Positions 1-11,509 of a DNA stretch of 64,000 nt are shown in pieces. Numbering within the stretch: position 1 is the stretch's first letter; each line of letters starts with the position of its first letter. This DNA is from Polytrichum commune (lineage: Eukaryota; Streptophyta; Polytrichopsida; Polytrichales; Polytrichaceae): positions 34,688,440 to 34,752,439 of the forward strand of contig OX485807.1 of assembly GCA_950295325.1 (NCBI GenBank), given 5' to 3'. The position numbers and the translations under genes were made by a program. The notes under the pieces are model-generated. The model worked only from the letters and a program-made list of their open reading frames with translations. It searched no databases and had not been told where the DNA came from.

Positions 1-826
1 TCCATGTTGACTATGGAAGTAATCCGCGAATCGAACTTTGAACCTTCATAACTTTGGCATACGAAACCTAAACAAGACACACTTCGGTGCGTTGGAATCC
101 CCTGTCGATCGCGAACAAGAAATATGTTTAAAATTCCATAACTTCTCGTAATAGTAACTATTCTGTGGGCTTAAAGGATAAAGAAGGTAGTAACTTAGCA
201 CCGTCTACCTCCTCCGTATGGAGACTTGACAAACCGGCCTTGAATACTGGAACAGCTTGCAAAGAAGGAAAGGGTGGCCAAAAGATGCGTAGTTGGGCCG
301 CAATAATCGTACCACTGGCACTGGACTTTGCAGTGCAAGGCCTGTCCTTTCCAATACAATTGCCTGCTCGAGGAAGCTTAGCTTCAATTTAATTTGGCCC
401 TCAATGAGAGAACATGTCAAAGTGGGCCAGAGTGTAACTTCGAACTCTCGTGAAAGTTCCCCACACTTTAACTGACTCGCATCTTTGAAGCAGACTTTCC
501 GGATGTGGCTGCGCTTTGTATTAAAACACCACGCCTTCCCTTTCATCAGGGAGTGGCTATGGAGTACGACAACTTTCGGAAGAATAAAACTTAACCTAAT
601 TAACCAGCACATGATTCGTACTTGACCCTTGCGCAAGTCTGACTCACTCCTCATGCCCTTGTCACACCAAACCTTCCCGTCCAGTTGTGGCCGTGAAATT
701 GCTGGGGATTATGTTGAGAAATCAATGTTGGCCCACCACTTCTCACACTGATACAACCGGAGGTGATGACAAGTGGTGCCAGGAGTGGCTGGTGTGATCA
801 GCCCCCTCACACAGTCGCAGTTTCGT
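1..826. other. Unassigned repeat-like flank
   Basis: No gene is supported. Short overlapping frames occur on both strands without recognisable domains. Phrases around 30-110 and 690-810 resemble retroelement LTR or untranslated DNA in texture, but no TG...CA boundary, primer-binding site or polypurine tract could be fixed, so I only note the possibility that this is the edge of a degraded LTR element. Confidence 0.25.
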
Positions 827-1481
827 TGAAGTTGCGAATGTGTGAGAAAGAAGGTGTATGGCGATAGTGATGATGTGTGAGTTTGATAACGTTATTTAGT
901 TTGAGTGACTAGGTGAGGTGGGGTTGGGAATATGCCGTGTAAGGTGCTAGAGTTGTATCTTATGCATGCTTCTTTGAGTAGAGTCAGCTCGATAAACCCA
1001 AGGGGAAACATTGTCACTGAATGTTACTTGCACATTCGTAGCTTCATTGAAGTTGCGAATGAGTAAGTAGTCGTAATAACGATATTAAGAATGTGTGAAT
1101 CTCATAACATTGTTCAGTCGAGTGAATAGGTTGGGTGGGATTGGGAATATGGCATGTAAGGTGTTGGAATTATATCTCATGGACGCTTGTTTGAGTAGAT
1201 TCAGCTTAATAAACCTAGGGGGAAGCACTGTCACTAAATATTACTCACATATTGGCAGTTTCCTTGGAGCTCCGAATGAGTAAGTAGTTGTGATAACAAT
1301 ATTAATAATGTGTGAATCTCATAACATTGTTCAGTCGGGTCACTGGGTAGGGTGGGGTTGGGAATATGTCATGCAAGGTGCTAGAATTATGTCTTATGGA
1401 TCCTTGTTTGATTGGATTCAACTTGATAAACCTAGGTGAAGTACTATCACTGAATATTGTTAACATGGAACAATTGATAGC
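827..1481 (+). repeat. 217-bp tandem repeat, three copies
   Basis: Three consecutive diverged copies. The anchor TTGGGAATAT occurs at 924, 1141 and 1358, exactly 217 bases apart each time. Each copy carries, in order, a 'TTGAAGTTGCGAATG'-like start, 'GTGTGA(A/G)T(C/T)T.ATAAC', the anchor and 'ATAAACC.A.GGGGAA'. The array abuts the unassigned flank on the left and ends near 1481. No coding potential is evident. Confidence 0.85.
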
Positions 1482-2108
1482 ACTTGAATAATGTTATGTT
1501 GAGTATCAAATATGCGTGCCAAAGTGAACGTAAACATTTTTATGTGGTGCATCTAAGGTATGTGGGCCTTATGTGGTCACAAATCTTCAAGTAATCAAAC
1601 ACATATTCCAATCTAACGGTCAAAATTGCACGGGGAGTTGGAAATGTCCACTAGAATGGACCCTCAAAAAATTTCACAAAGATCAAACACGACACCAAAC
1701 CAATTTGTATGTTGAGCTTGTAAGCATTATTGGCATATGAGCCCTTGGCAATCATCTCGCGTCACTATAAGAAATATGCAAATTGATCATTATGGTAGAT
1801 TCGCAAAAAAATTTAATGTTGCATTTCAATTACCCGTGATTCATATACTTGTAGCGAAGCTTGAAAGCACATGTAAGCTACGTGATTGAATAAGCGCTTG
1901 TGATGATGACGCCCATTGTTGAACCAATTAAGTTTATGCATCACAAACAAACATTATAATTTGTACGTTCCAAACAATATAGACTTAGACCAACTTGAGA
2001 ATGAAGCAACACCGTGATTCATACCCATGACAACTTCAAAGTCGTATTTCTTTTTCTTTCTAGGTTCCAAATAATAGGGGGCACAAAGCAACACAAGGCA
2101 ATAACACT
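1482..2108. other. Intergenic, no gene seen
   Basis: AT-rich DNA without a supported gene or a repeat boundary that I could define. Confidence 0.5.
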
Positions 2109-2116
2109 ACATTCGC

Positions 2117-2526
2117 CACGGGGAGGTCACTTCATTGTCAAGTTGACACCACGTGCGGACAAAGTTTGCTACCCCTATATTACATGCCATATATAATTTT
2201 AAATTTTATGATATTTTTTCTACATATACATAACCATTGATAGTATCTTTTGTATACATTTAAAAAAAAATTAGTCATCTTTGTTTTTTTAAGTAATTGT
2301 TTTAGTTCAATTATGTGTCATTCTAGTTAGAAATGGTATGTTTTATGAAAAAAACAAATCATCAAATTTAGTTACTATTTTAAACTATTTCATAGGTATT
2401 GTGTATATCTACTCATGAAAAAAAATTGATAAAATTTTGACCCATTTTGGTGGTGCAACTTACCAAAAGAAGATTTTTTTTGGTCGCACGTGATGTTCAA
2501 CTTGACAATGGAGTGATCTACCCGTG
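2117..2526. mobile_element. hAT-type MITE, 410 bp (family I)
   Basis: Non-autonomous inverted-repeat element. The left end reads CACGGGGAGGTCACTTC and the right end, reverse-complemented, reads CACGGGTAGATCACTCC; similarity continues inward for about 45 bases. It is bounded by a perfect 8-bp target duplication, ACATTCGC, at 2109-2116 and 2527-2534. An 8-bp duplication is characteristic of hAT transposons. The centre is AT-rich and non-coding. Only one copy was seen in the window. Confidence 0.8.
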
Positions 2527-2534
2527 ACATTCGC

Positions 2535-3145
2535 AAATAAATAATTTATTAAATTTGTCAAGCCTCATGGGTTTGTATAATGTGTTGGCACTTTCAAAAG
2601 TAACAATGAGAAACAAAGCAACTGTGGGTGCAAGAAATATGAACTTGACAAGTTGAGTGTTATCCAAAACCAAACCAAACCAAAAACACACACACACACA
2701 CACACACAGAGGGTGCCAACTCACATTTCTCCACAAAAAGGCTCAGCAATAATATTATAGCATTCAATTTTTATTTTTAGAGAGAGAGAGAAAGAGAGAA
2801 AGAGAGAAATCACTTTGACCATAGTTGCAAGCTCATGCACTCAAAATGACATTATTCAACCACATAAAGAGTTGTCCTCTTTTCATTCATGTTGGACCTA
2901 TGAACCATGGCGAGCAACGAAGAATAGTTACACTCCATAGTACATGATTGAGGACCAAAAGTTACATATCTCATGGACCCATATAAGTAATACTCTAATC
3001 ACAATGTTGAATAATATCGTGGAAGCCCATGGAACTTTGTCACAATTAGTACGGGTTTACTGTGCTCATGTCGCATCAAAATTGGTGTTTGAATCGTATT
3101 GTACTTTGCCCATTAGTTTAGAAAGCGGCGCGTCGTTGATGTAAG
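2535..3145. other. Intergenic with (CA)n and (GA)n microsatellites
   Basis: Contains a pure CA run at about 2686-2708 and a GA-rich run at about 2780-2808. No gene supported. Confidence 0.7.
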
Positions 3146-3153
3146 TTGGAACC

Positions 3154-3424
3154 CAATATTGGGTGGGTATTAGAATGGGCACCAAATCCTTGCAAGTTAT
3201 CAAGGTGGTTCTTACACTTCATAACCATAGCTCCCAAGCTTTCAAACAAATTGGACTTATTCACAAATGAGGTTCTCAAAAAAATCAAAAAAATCAAACA
3301 AATTGTCAGTTCTTTAAATTTTATTATATTTAAGAAAACCCGAGACCAAAGGTTTGTCTTTTAAAAAAATTCCAAATTCCAAAACTAGGAGTTATAAATC
3401 AAATCAAATACATGCCCAACACTG
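3154..3424. mobile_element. hAT-type MITE, 271 bp (family H, copy 1)
   Basis: Ends are CAATATTGGGTGGGTATT and, reverse-complemented from the right, CAGTGTTGGGCATGTATT. The second copy at 48242-48587 has the same ends and a better target duplication. Flanks here match poorly (TTGGAACC / GTGGATGC, 5 of 8), so this is an older insertion. Non-coding. Confidence 0.65.
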
Positions 3425-3565
3425 GTGGATGCATTGCATGACACATATACCTAAACAATATCTTGTACAATGTAAATACATCTATACCATTTTCAAACAC
3501 GGTCTAGGACAATCGTACATTGATAACCATTTGAAGAAGCGTGTATGTAATAGGACTCTCCTCTC

Positions 3566-3779
3566 CAGTGTCTGGAGAGAGTTTTGGACATAATCGGTCA
3601 AAATCCTAGTGTTTCCAAGTCCAACTGGTTGCATGTTGTGATCTTTTGGTTTTTCTTTATTAAATAGAGGCACATTCCATAGATTCCTCTAAAATGATTT
3701 ATAATATATTGTGAAGTCTTGTTATTTCTCAACCTCAACCGGTTCATCCGTAACTAGCGATCGGTTCTCCCGTTCATTG
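3566..3779 (+). mobile_element. hAT-type MITE family D, copy 1
   Basis: First of seven copies of a ~210-bp element. Terminal inverted repeats resemble CAGTGATCGGGGAGA. The interior carries recurrent phrases such as ATAATCGG, CCTAGTGTTT, TTCTTTATTAAAT, CTCTAAAATGAT and AACCGGTTCATC. The target duplication is blurred here (CTCCTCTC / CTCTAGTC). Non-coding. Confidence 0.75.
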
Positions 3780-3949
3780 CTCTAGTCTAACTTTGGTCAA
3801 CACCAATCATTGCAATTCCAAAGATACCTGAAAGAAGTGCCTGCATTGTGCACACTCTATTGCACGTAGACTTATAGACTACACTCCACCCTCAATATGT
3901 AAATTTTCACTAGGACGTGTCAATTGTTAAGAAGATTCATAAAAATTAT

Positions 3950-4358
3950 GCTCCCCTCTTCAATGAATTCGTCTCAATAGGTGCTAGTTTGGATGAGAAT
4001 GAGGCTATGAAATTTTATGACTCGGATGAAATGGACAAAAATCCTAACCCTAAAGCTTACTACCTTACTGGAACAATATGTAGAGAGTGAAATTGGACCC
4101 ACTATGAATGCACATGAGTTCATCAATTATGAGTTGAAATTTTATCTCAACAATCCCTACCTAACTAATGAGGATAGAATTGTAGGTATGTTTGATGAAA
4201 GAGATGATGCAATTGATAATAAAGTCATTGAAGAAGTTGATAATGTGCAAATCGGTGAAGTGGTAGATAGAGTACGATTCAAGGATGTTGAAAGTGCAAT
4301 AGAGACCTTGAAACAAATTTTGAAACAAAGACCTACTGATGTTACACCTATCATCTAG
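3950..4358 (+). pseudogene. Degenerate coding relic, possibly DDE transposase end
   Basis: Two frames look coding-like. The first covers about 3951-4091 and encodes ...FNEFVSIGASLDENEAM...; it runs into a stop. The second, at 4017-4358, encodes an acidic segment with NAHEFINYELKFYLNNP and a terminal ESAIETLKQILKQRP stretch. The layout (acidic linker then a short amphipathic end) resembles the C-terminus of pogo/Tigger-type DDE transposases, but no catalytic residues are present and the assignment is a guess. Nearby TA-flanked MITEs would be compatible with such a source. An unrelated host relic is equally possible. Confidence 0.25.
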
Positions 4359-5425
4359 AGCATTTGAATAGGAATCTTGGCGTGCACAAGAATCTCATGA
4401 AACTACTTTAGATTTATTCATCCATTACGATGAGATGTATGATGACATTCATATCTTATGCATTTTTCAACCTTTATTTATAAAAGTGTTTTCATTTCTA
4501 ATTCCAAAGTCACATAAGTGTTACAAGTGGCCTATCCTACCCCCGACAAGTGTTAAAGTGTCAACACCACATAGGTGTTACAAGTTTCCTTGCTTTGAAG
4601 TGTGAACATATATCGAGGGTGGACTATTCACAAACCAATTCTTTTATCATTGAAAGCTCTGAATGGTTGAGCTTATGTAAGTGAATGTGAAAGGAATGCC
4701 ACCTCCTTTATGATAGATCATAGATTGCATAACATTCTCTCATTCCTTGCTAAAGTAGCATGTGTCGGTTTTGGAGTTTGATATCAAAAGATAATCTAGT
4801 TAGGGCCATGGAAATGCGAAGGCCCTTGAAACTCGTCCCAAGGCCGTACCATGCAAAGTCGAGGTTGAAACTTGTTTGGTCATAGACTTTCAAGTGTAGC
4901 TTGGCCCTTTATTGCCAGAGGGTGTTTTAATGAACTTAGAACTTTCATACCGCCTTTGATGTGGAAGGCAATTCAACCCACTTTCATCAACATATTTCAT
5001 GATCAACTGCTTTTGTAGAAACTAACTCCATTGTGAAGATATGCAAGGAAAAAATCCTCCCTTTCACCAATATTTGAGAAAATCCCACTATTGCAAAGTT
5101 GAAGTTTTCAAATAAGGGCAACTAGTGGATTTTTTCTAAATTTGGACAATGAGATGGATGAGGGAGTTTTATGAAGATAAATGGAGTTTAATATATTTGG
5201 AATACACATCCATGGGAATTATTAATTACAAACTTGGAGTTCATATGTGTATTCTAAAGGTGGTCAAAGTTCATCAATTAGATTATGAATGTCTCTCACA
5301 ATGAGCTTGAATGTCAATTTTGAGACATTTTTGGTTCTAGGTGTTGAACACACTATTAATTTAGATGGATGGTCCTTGCAACAGGCAACGCCATGGCATA
5401 AAAAATTGCTTCCTCCTTCAAGGTC
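4359..5425. other. Intergenic, no gene seen
   Basis: AT-rich sequence. No open frame with recognisable content and no repeat boundary defined. Confidence 0.5.
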
Positions 5426-5428
5426 TTA

Positions 5429-5775
5429 GAGCATCCTCAGCCCACACAAGGTACTCGCTCCCGGCATCAAAGTTTGCAGGGAGCCCGGCGAATGGGAGGG
5501 AGGAAGAGGCGGGAGGGGGGTCCAACCTTGCGCCCAGCAAGCGCCCCCGGCACGCAAGCTTCGCTCCTCCTCATGCCATGGTGGCCTCTGCCAGTACAGT
5601 AGCTGGAGGACAAATTCTCACTGCAAACTCGAAAAAAGTGCCGAGAGCGGGAGTACTTTTGACGGGACCTGCTCCATAACGGGACGGGTAGCGAGGCTGT
5701 TGGCCCGAACCCCGGGCACCCTAATCCCGGCAGTTACCGTTGCCGGGAGAACACCATGTCCGACTAAGGATGCTC
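5429..5775. mobile_element. PIF/Harbinger-type MITE, 347 bp
   Basis: Inverted ends GAGCATCCTCAGCC and (right end, reverse-complemented) GAGCATCCTTAGTC are flanked by TTA at 5426-5428 and 5776-5778. A TTA/TAA target duplication is the PIF/Harbinger signature. The interior is markedly GC-richer than the flanks, which creates a spurious open frame from 5365 to 5679. Non-coding. Confidence 0.75.
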
Positions 5776-5778
5776 TTA

Positions 5779-8084
5779 GTGACCTTCTAAGAACTTTAAA
5801 AGAACTTCAGAGCATCATTCTCCTTCAAATTAAAACGAAATCAAATAAGACTTGCACCTATCTATTCTTGAAACATTAAAGAATCTCCATGCGGAGTGCC
5901 CCCCCCCGGATGAAGACATGAAGTGGCTCCATAACAACTTCTCTTTTTGAGAGAGGCCTCGTGGGGTTCCCTCCGGAAAGAAAGGGTTTAAGATATATGT
6001 GATCGTCGTATTCATGTGGGCCTTTCTGCACTATAACTTAACATATATGGAGGGTTGTGAAAGTTTGACATGTCATGATCTCCTAGCTTTGTGTTAGACT
6101 GATCTCTATGAGGTGGGCTCGATACAAAATCATGTAGACCGTGAAAGAATATCGGCATGCCAACTAGGATTTCATGTAGTTTATTTATCCATTCAAACTT
6201 CCTTGGTCATTAGGCTCTCAAGCTCTAACATTAAGTGAATTGGGACAATATAAGCATATTCCGGTGAGATGTTTCAAATTTATATGGTCATGTGTTATAC
6301 TCTAGTGTGAAGTGCCCTTATTCAACAATAGGAATAAATCGAGATATTCCCATGAAGGCAATGGGTTGTATTATGGGCATGTCCAACTCCACATATAACT
6401 TTGGCCGTTGGATCAATTTGGGAATTGTTGCCACTCGTGAATCACAAAAGCTTGTCATTTTTAATTTTGGATTCAAAGCCGAGATCCAAAAGTTATAAGA
6501 AGTCAAATTGAGTTTTCCATGAGATTTACTTTGGCTTTCACAAAAGCCCCCCCCCCCCCTACTATGTTAACAATTGAAAATAGAATCTAATCAACACATT
6601 TTTAAGAACATAAGCCAATCGTGAGCTAATCTTATTGTAACACGTGTCTCTTTGTTGTCACTTCACAACTACGTGCCTTGCCATACACCACTCAAATCTA
6701 GGTGTGTGATTGAGAAGAGTGACCTTATAAGACACACATCTTTTATGAGAATGCGGTCGCATTAGAAAGATACTTTGAATTGCATATGAGCATACACAAC
6801 CTATGGGCGTCCCACTAAACTAATACTCCGCGAGGCTCCTTTTACAATAATGGGCTCAAGTACACTAGATGAAGGGACAACTCCGATGTTGCTACCAAAC
6901 CGTGGTGTGCCTCATCTTAAACTTAGTGTAATTTCATGCGTGATTTTGAACCGGACATCGTCACAAGAATTGAAGGGACGTTGAAGAATATTGCCTCCTT
7001 TGAAAGATGAATGCCTTGAACATGCATAGACACAATGGCATGCACTTGTGGATTTTGTTTCACAAAACTTATCAAGGGGGGGGGGCACTAAAAACTTGTC
7101 CTTTATAGATTTGTTGTTGAATCATCCCAATTTAATCTCATCAGACTTTTCTAGACTATCAAATTCGGTTAAAAACAATAAAACAATAATTTACATACTT
7201 GACCAAGGATCACGAGAAAAAAAAGTTCTTTAAGGATTTTTCGTGGTCATGGTTTGAAGTCCATGGCAAGAGAAATCCATGTCACTTTTTAAAAGCCTTG
7301 GTCATGGGGCACAATGTAAAACAGATTTAGACTGGGACGTGGTGCTTTTAATGAATATTACAAATCATAAATATGAAATTTCGGACCATTGATAATACAA
7401 TTGGTCAAAATAGTGCACCCTAGAACAAAAATGTCATTCCAATTTTGTTATGGACATGATCACCTTCATTAGGAGTTTGGCTTTCACTTGCGTATAATGT
7501 TTGATGGTGAGAGATCCCAAATAGGTTTGGCTTCCACATGCGTTTGGCTTTCACAACTAATTTGGATTCTCTCACCTTTAAATCCAGGTGGCCACCAAAC
7601 ATTATCCATCTATGGACATGTAGGATTCCATGTCACTCCCATATCACTTTCTCATCCATTCTTTGACACTGTCAATTCTATTTTTGATGAGCTTGTGTAA
7701 AAAGGAAGTGGGACCTTGGAATGCGGTGGCCATGATCATTGGTCGCTAGTGTAAACATTCCCATAGTAATAAGTGTTTTCATCCCCCCCTGGTAGGTGCT
7801 ACAAAAGATCACTTTATGCTTGTCCCCCAAAGGCAAGCGCATGAATTCGCCCATGGTTGGTTGAAAAATCCAGTCCACATGGAAACTTCTACTATGAATG
7901 GGTGGACTATAATGACAATGTGCACCAAAAAATTGTGTGCTATGAAGGTCACCCGTCCTAGCATTGAACAACGCAGGTCTTGGAGTCCTTTAGAAAAAGA
8001 ATGCAACTTACAATGAACCCTACAAATCTAAGAGATGTTCAAGACTTCCAACTACAAAATGGCTTGTCTTCTCATGTAAGCATT
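5779..8084. other. Intergenic, no gene seen
   Basis: No supported gene. Short frames at 7488-8016 overlap on both strands without a recognisable domain. Poly-C (about 5901-5907, 6547-6559) and poly-G (about 7076-7084) runs occur. A segment near 6600-6720 resembles one near 30140-30240 inside the receptor-kinase intron, suggesting an uncharacterised dispersed repeat. Confidence 0.5.
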
Positions 8085-8092
8085 GTCACATC

Positions 8093-8318
8093 ATGTGACC
8101 GGGGAGATTTTTGGGCATAATCGGTTGAGATCCTAGTGTTTGCAAGTCCAAATGGTTACATGTTGGCATCCTTCGGTTTTCCTTTATTAAATTGGGGTAT
8201 ATTCTATAAATTCCTCTAAAATGATCGGTAATTTTCATGCAGTCTCGAACTTTAACCGGTTATTTCTCAAACTCAACCAGTTCATCTGTAACTAACCGCC
8301 AGTTCTCCCCGATCATAG
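8093..8318 (+). mobile_element. hAT-type MITE family D, copy 2
   Basis: Same interior phrases as the other family D copies. The right end, reverse-complemented, reads CTATGATCGGGGAGAAC. It is flanked by GTCACATC (8085-8092) and GTCACATG (8319-8326), 7 of 8 matching, as expected for a hAT 8-bp duplication. Non-coding. Confidence 0.8.
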
Positions 8319-8326
8319 GTCACATG

Positions 8327-9769
8327 TGTTCTTTCGTAAAAAAATTCCATATGCAATATCCAAGATGAATGGACTTGTGTGCATGTGTGTTGTGTATTCT
8401 TGGAATCATGTGACAATTCATTGACCTTCATAGAACAACTTGGAAAGAAAAGAAAAAAAACCCAATAAATGAACGACTTGATGCACAAAGTGTTAGAGTA
8501 AATTCAAAGAATCAAAGACCACAAGCCTCAAAGACAAGAATCAACTTACTCCTCTCAACAATAGTGGTGGAGGCACGATCATGAAGGCTTGCCTTTTTTT
8601 TGAAGTTAGAAGGAAACCTTGTCTTCTTCTTCTTTAGCTTGGTGGAATAGAATAAGATTTGGCTCGGGATGACCTAAATTCCAAAATTTTAGGTTGTACT
8701 TGTAATTCGGAGCTTGGCTTTCACATGTGCGAGTTTCCTTGATTCCAAATCGAATCCTTGTTTTTGGGAAATGCTCTCGTGGAAGCACACAACTACACCA
8801 TGTTGCACAATCCATCAGTGTAAGTAACATATCTAATCTCTTGGCCACATTAATTAAGGTGTAATATTCCTAGTTAACCATGAAGACGGGGATGTAAAGC
8901 CTTTCCTAGGATGTGTTATAAAAAGAATGTTTATAAGGGTTTTGTTATCTTTGTAACCTTAATAAAAGAGAAGTATGTGGGGGCATCGTTGAAGGTTTGT
9001 TTACTAAACAAAAATAACGTTGTTTATCCTTTCACATGGTGTTCACGAGTAGTTGTAAAAATATATATCAAACAAAAATATCAATATATACTTTTGTGGA
9101 GAGAGAGAGAGATGCTTCACTCTTGATCATAGCCACAAACTCATATGCAAACCCATAATTGGTTTATTGAACATTGTTGTTTTGATTTTATTTTGATTTG
9201 ATTATATATATATATATTTCAATGTTATGATTAGTTACAACTACTTGTATCATAGAGTAGTGATAAAGTACTGGCATAATATGATATGGAAGTGATCACA
9301 CTCCCAAAATGTTTGTTGATGGATAGAGAGACTAGTTACACATGAGTTGTTATGATTGAAATTGAGGGGGTGATAGACAAATTTAATAGTGCCCAAACCA
9401 TTTTATTTTTTTGGGTAATCAATCATATTATTCTAATAGAATTCACAATAATTTTGGGAACCTCACAAGTAAGCCTTGAAGGTGTAACGCTAGTAGTCTC
9501 TTTGGAGGTGAGACCCCTAAAATTTTGAAGTTCCAAACACGGACAATGTTGTCTTGCATTACTTCAAATTGGAGTTGCCCCATGTCATCAAGCACATGCA
9601 CATCATCTTTTGTTACCAACATAAGCTTGGAGTTGGATTGATGGGCTCCAAATTAGCCCATGAGCATGTCCCATTCGTAGAAGAACCATTTACCTCAAAT
9701 TTACAACATTCAAAGGTTTTGGAGGAAAAAAAGTAACCAATAACCTAGTCAGTTAAGGTTAATTTAGCA
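8327..9769. other. Intergenic, no gene seen
   Basis: AT-rich, with a (GA) run near 9101-9112 and a (TA) run near 9204-9217. No supported gene. Confidence 0.5.
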
Positions 9770-9779
9770 TGAGTTTATA

Positions 9780-10040
9780 TTAAATAAATAAATAACCAAC
9801 GTTGGGCAATTTGATGTGAATTTGAGCCGATTGGCCCTACCCTCCTCAAGAATCCTCTTGATGCAGGGCATGGTTTACTACCTACCTTGCGGTGGGTGGG
9901 CTCTTGGCTTCCTACCTAGCTAGTTAGTTCTCTTCGTCAAGTAGAGAGAAGACTTCACAGTAGGAATCGAACTGCCAACCATTCCATTCATAAATTAGTA
10001 CCACTCCACTATCACCTGGTAGTATAGGGTCACCTCGGAC
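9780..10040 (-). mobile_element. tRNA-derived SINE (family S1), full length
   Basis: Reading on the minus strand, the head contains an A-box-like GGTGATAGTGGAGTGG followed by a B-box-like GGCAGTTCGATTCC, the RNA polymerase III internal promoter of tRNA-derived SINEs. The 3' end is a (TTTA)n-type tail, seen as TAAATAAATAAATAA at 9781 on the plus strand. The element is bounded by a perfect 10-bp direct repeat TGAGTTTATA at 9770-9779 and 10041-10050. Two 5'-truncated relatives lie at 11510-12754 and 62475-62701. Confidence 0.85.
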
Positions 10041-10050
10041 TGAGTTTATA

Positions 10051-11500
10051 CTATGTCTTAGTATGTTACTGGTAAAAACTCTCTCTCTCTCTCTCTCTCT
10101 ACTTTTTTTACTGTGCCATAAATAAACATTTTTGGTAAAAATAACATAACCCTAATGAACCTAATGTTCTAGGGCTAAGTGTAGTTTACCTAACTGTTTT
10201 CAACCATAGATCTCGCACTAAGGATCTACGGATGAGAGCTTTTACCTAATCATATATGAAGGGTGGGGTAAACATTGAACCCTCCTCTCAAAGGTTAAAA
10301 CCGCTTACGCAGTTTTACCCTAAGTAACTACTTGGATTAGTGTAAGTTTGTGAAGACTTGTGGAAGGTGTACACTACTGGCCTCAGTATTGTTACACACT
10401 AAGCTCAGATGGCCAAGAAACATGTAGAGTACTTGATATTGTTAAGTATTCTTAGATACAAACCATATGATTTTACCGTATTCATTTGTGTGACATAGAT
10501 AACAATTGGGTTCTGCTGTTATTCACCTCGTGTACGTTACTGACCCTCTATTTGGATTTGGTTGGTGGCATGGGCACAAGTGAGGCAGACCCTTCACATT
10601 TTGGACGGCCATCTTAGGTTTTGTATTTCATCTTCATGCAAATATGTTATGTGTGCAAGGCTTATTACAATGCCTCTCTTACTTATGAATGAGACTTGAA
10701 GTATTTTTTGATAAGAGGCACTTAATTATTTGTTAGTGACTCAATATGCATCGGATTTGTTATGTATTATTCCACTTAAGGGTGGGATAACTTACAACCT
10801 TAGTGAGGGGAATACTCAAAGGTTTTAGTTATGCTTTAGACACATACCAAGTAGAGACATTTTGTAAATACTTAGAAGTAATCTTGCAATGTGATGATCA
10901 AGAGGGATGGTCCCACCCACCCTCCCGGGTTTTGGAAGGTTTATGGATATGTAATAGAATGATATGGCCTCTAAACAAGAGGATGTACTAAGAAGGAACT
11001 ATGCTGGAAAGTAAGCATAAAATATGTTCAAGCAAATGCCCAACTCTCTCAAATGGGTCAATCATTTGTTAAAACCCTAAAAGTTGCCTAACTTGGGTTA
11101 CATGCACATCTCACGCCCCGGGTGGATTAAATTTCCCTACAAATTAAGGGGTATGGGTATCTTCAAGGAAACTATGAAGTAATGCGCATATTCATGGGAT
11201 ATTCCACATACTTGGTGAATGTTATTAGAATATAATATAGATACCATATTCTTGTAATGAATGTCCAATCTCCCAATTTTTTTCAATGATATTCTAGTTC
11301 TAATTTGAAACATTGATTGAGGCCCTATTTTTTATTCGCTTCACAATTTCTAGTGGAACAACATTTACCCTCCCTCCTTTTCGGTGCATGCCGATGTTTT
11401 TTCCTCCACCTTGGAACAAATAGACGTAAAAATCTTGAAATTTACTAGACCTAATATGAACAAAATATACCGTGTGTACACTTAGAGATGAAATGGTCTA
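10051..11500. other. Intergenic, (CT)n microsatellite
   Basis: A CT run spans about 10079-10100. The frame at 10803-10991 encodes a fragment with no recognisable domain. No gene supported. Confidence 0.5.
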
Positions 11501-11509
11501 TACAATATG

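Noticed and set aside
5365-5679. 104-codon frame
   Set aside because: Created by the GC-rich interior of the Harbinger-type MITE.
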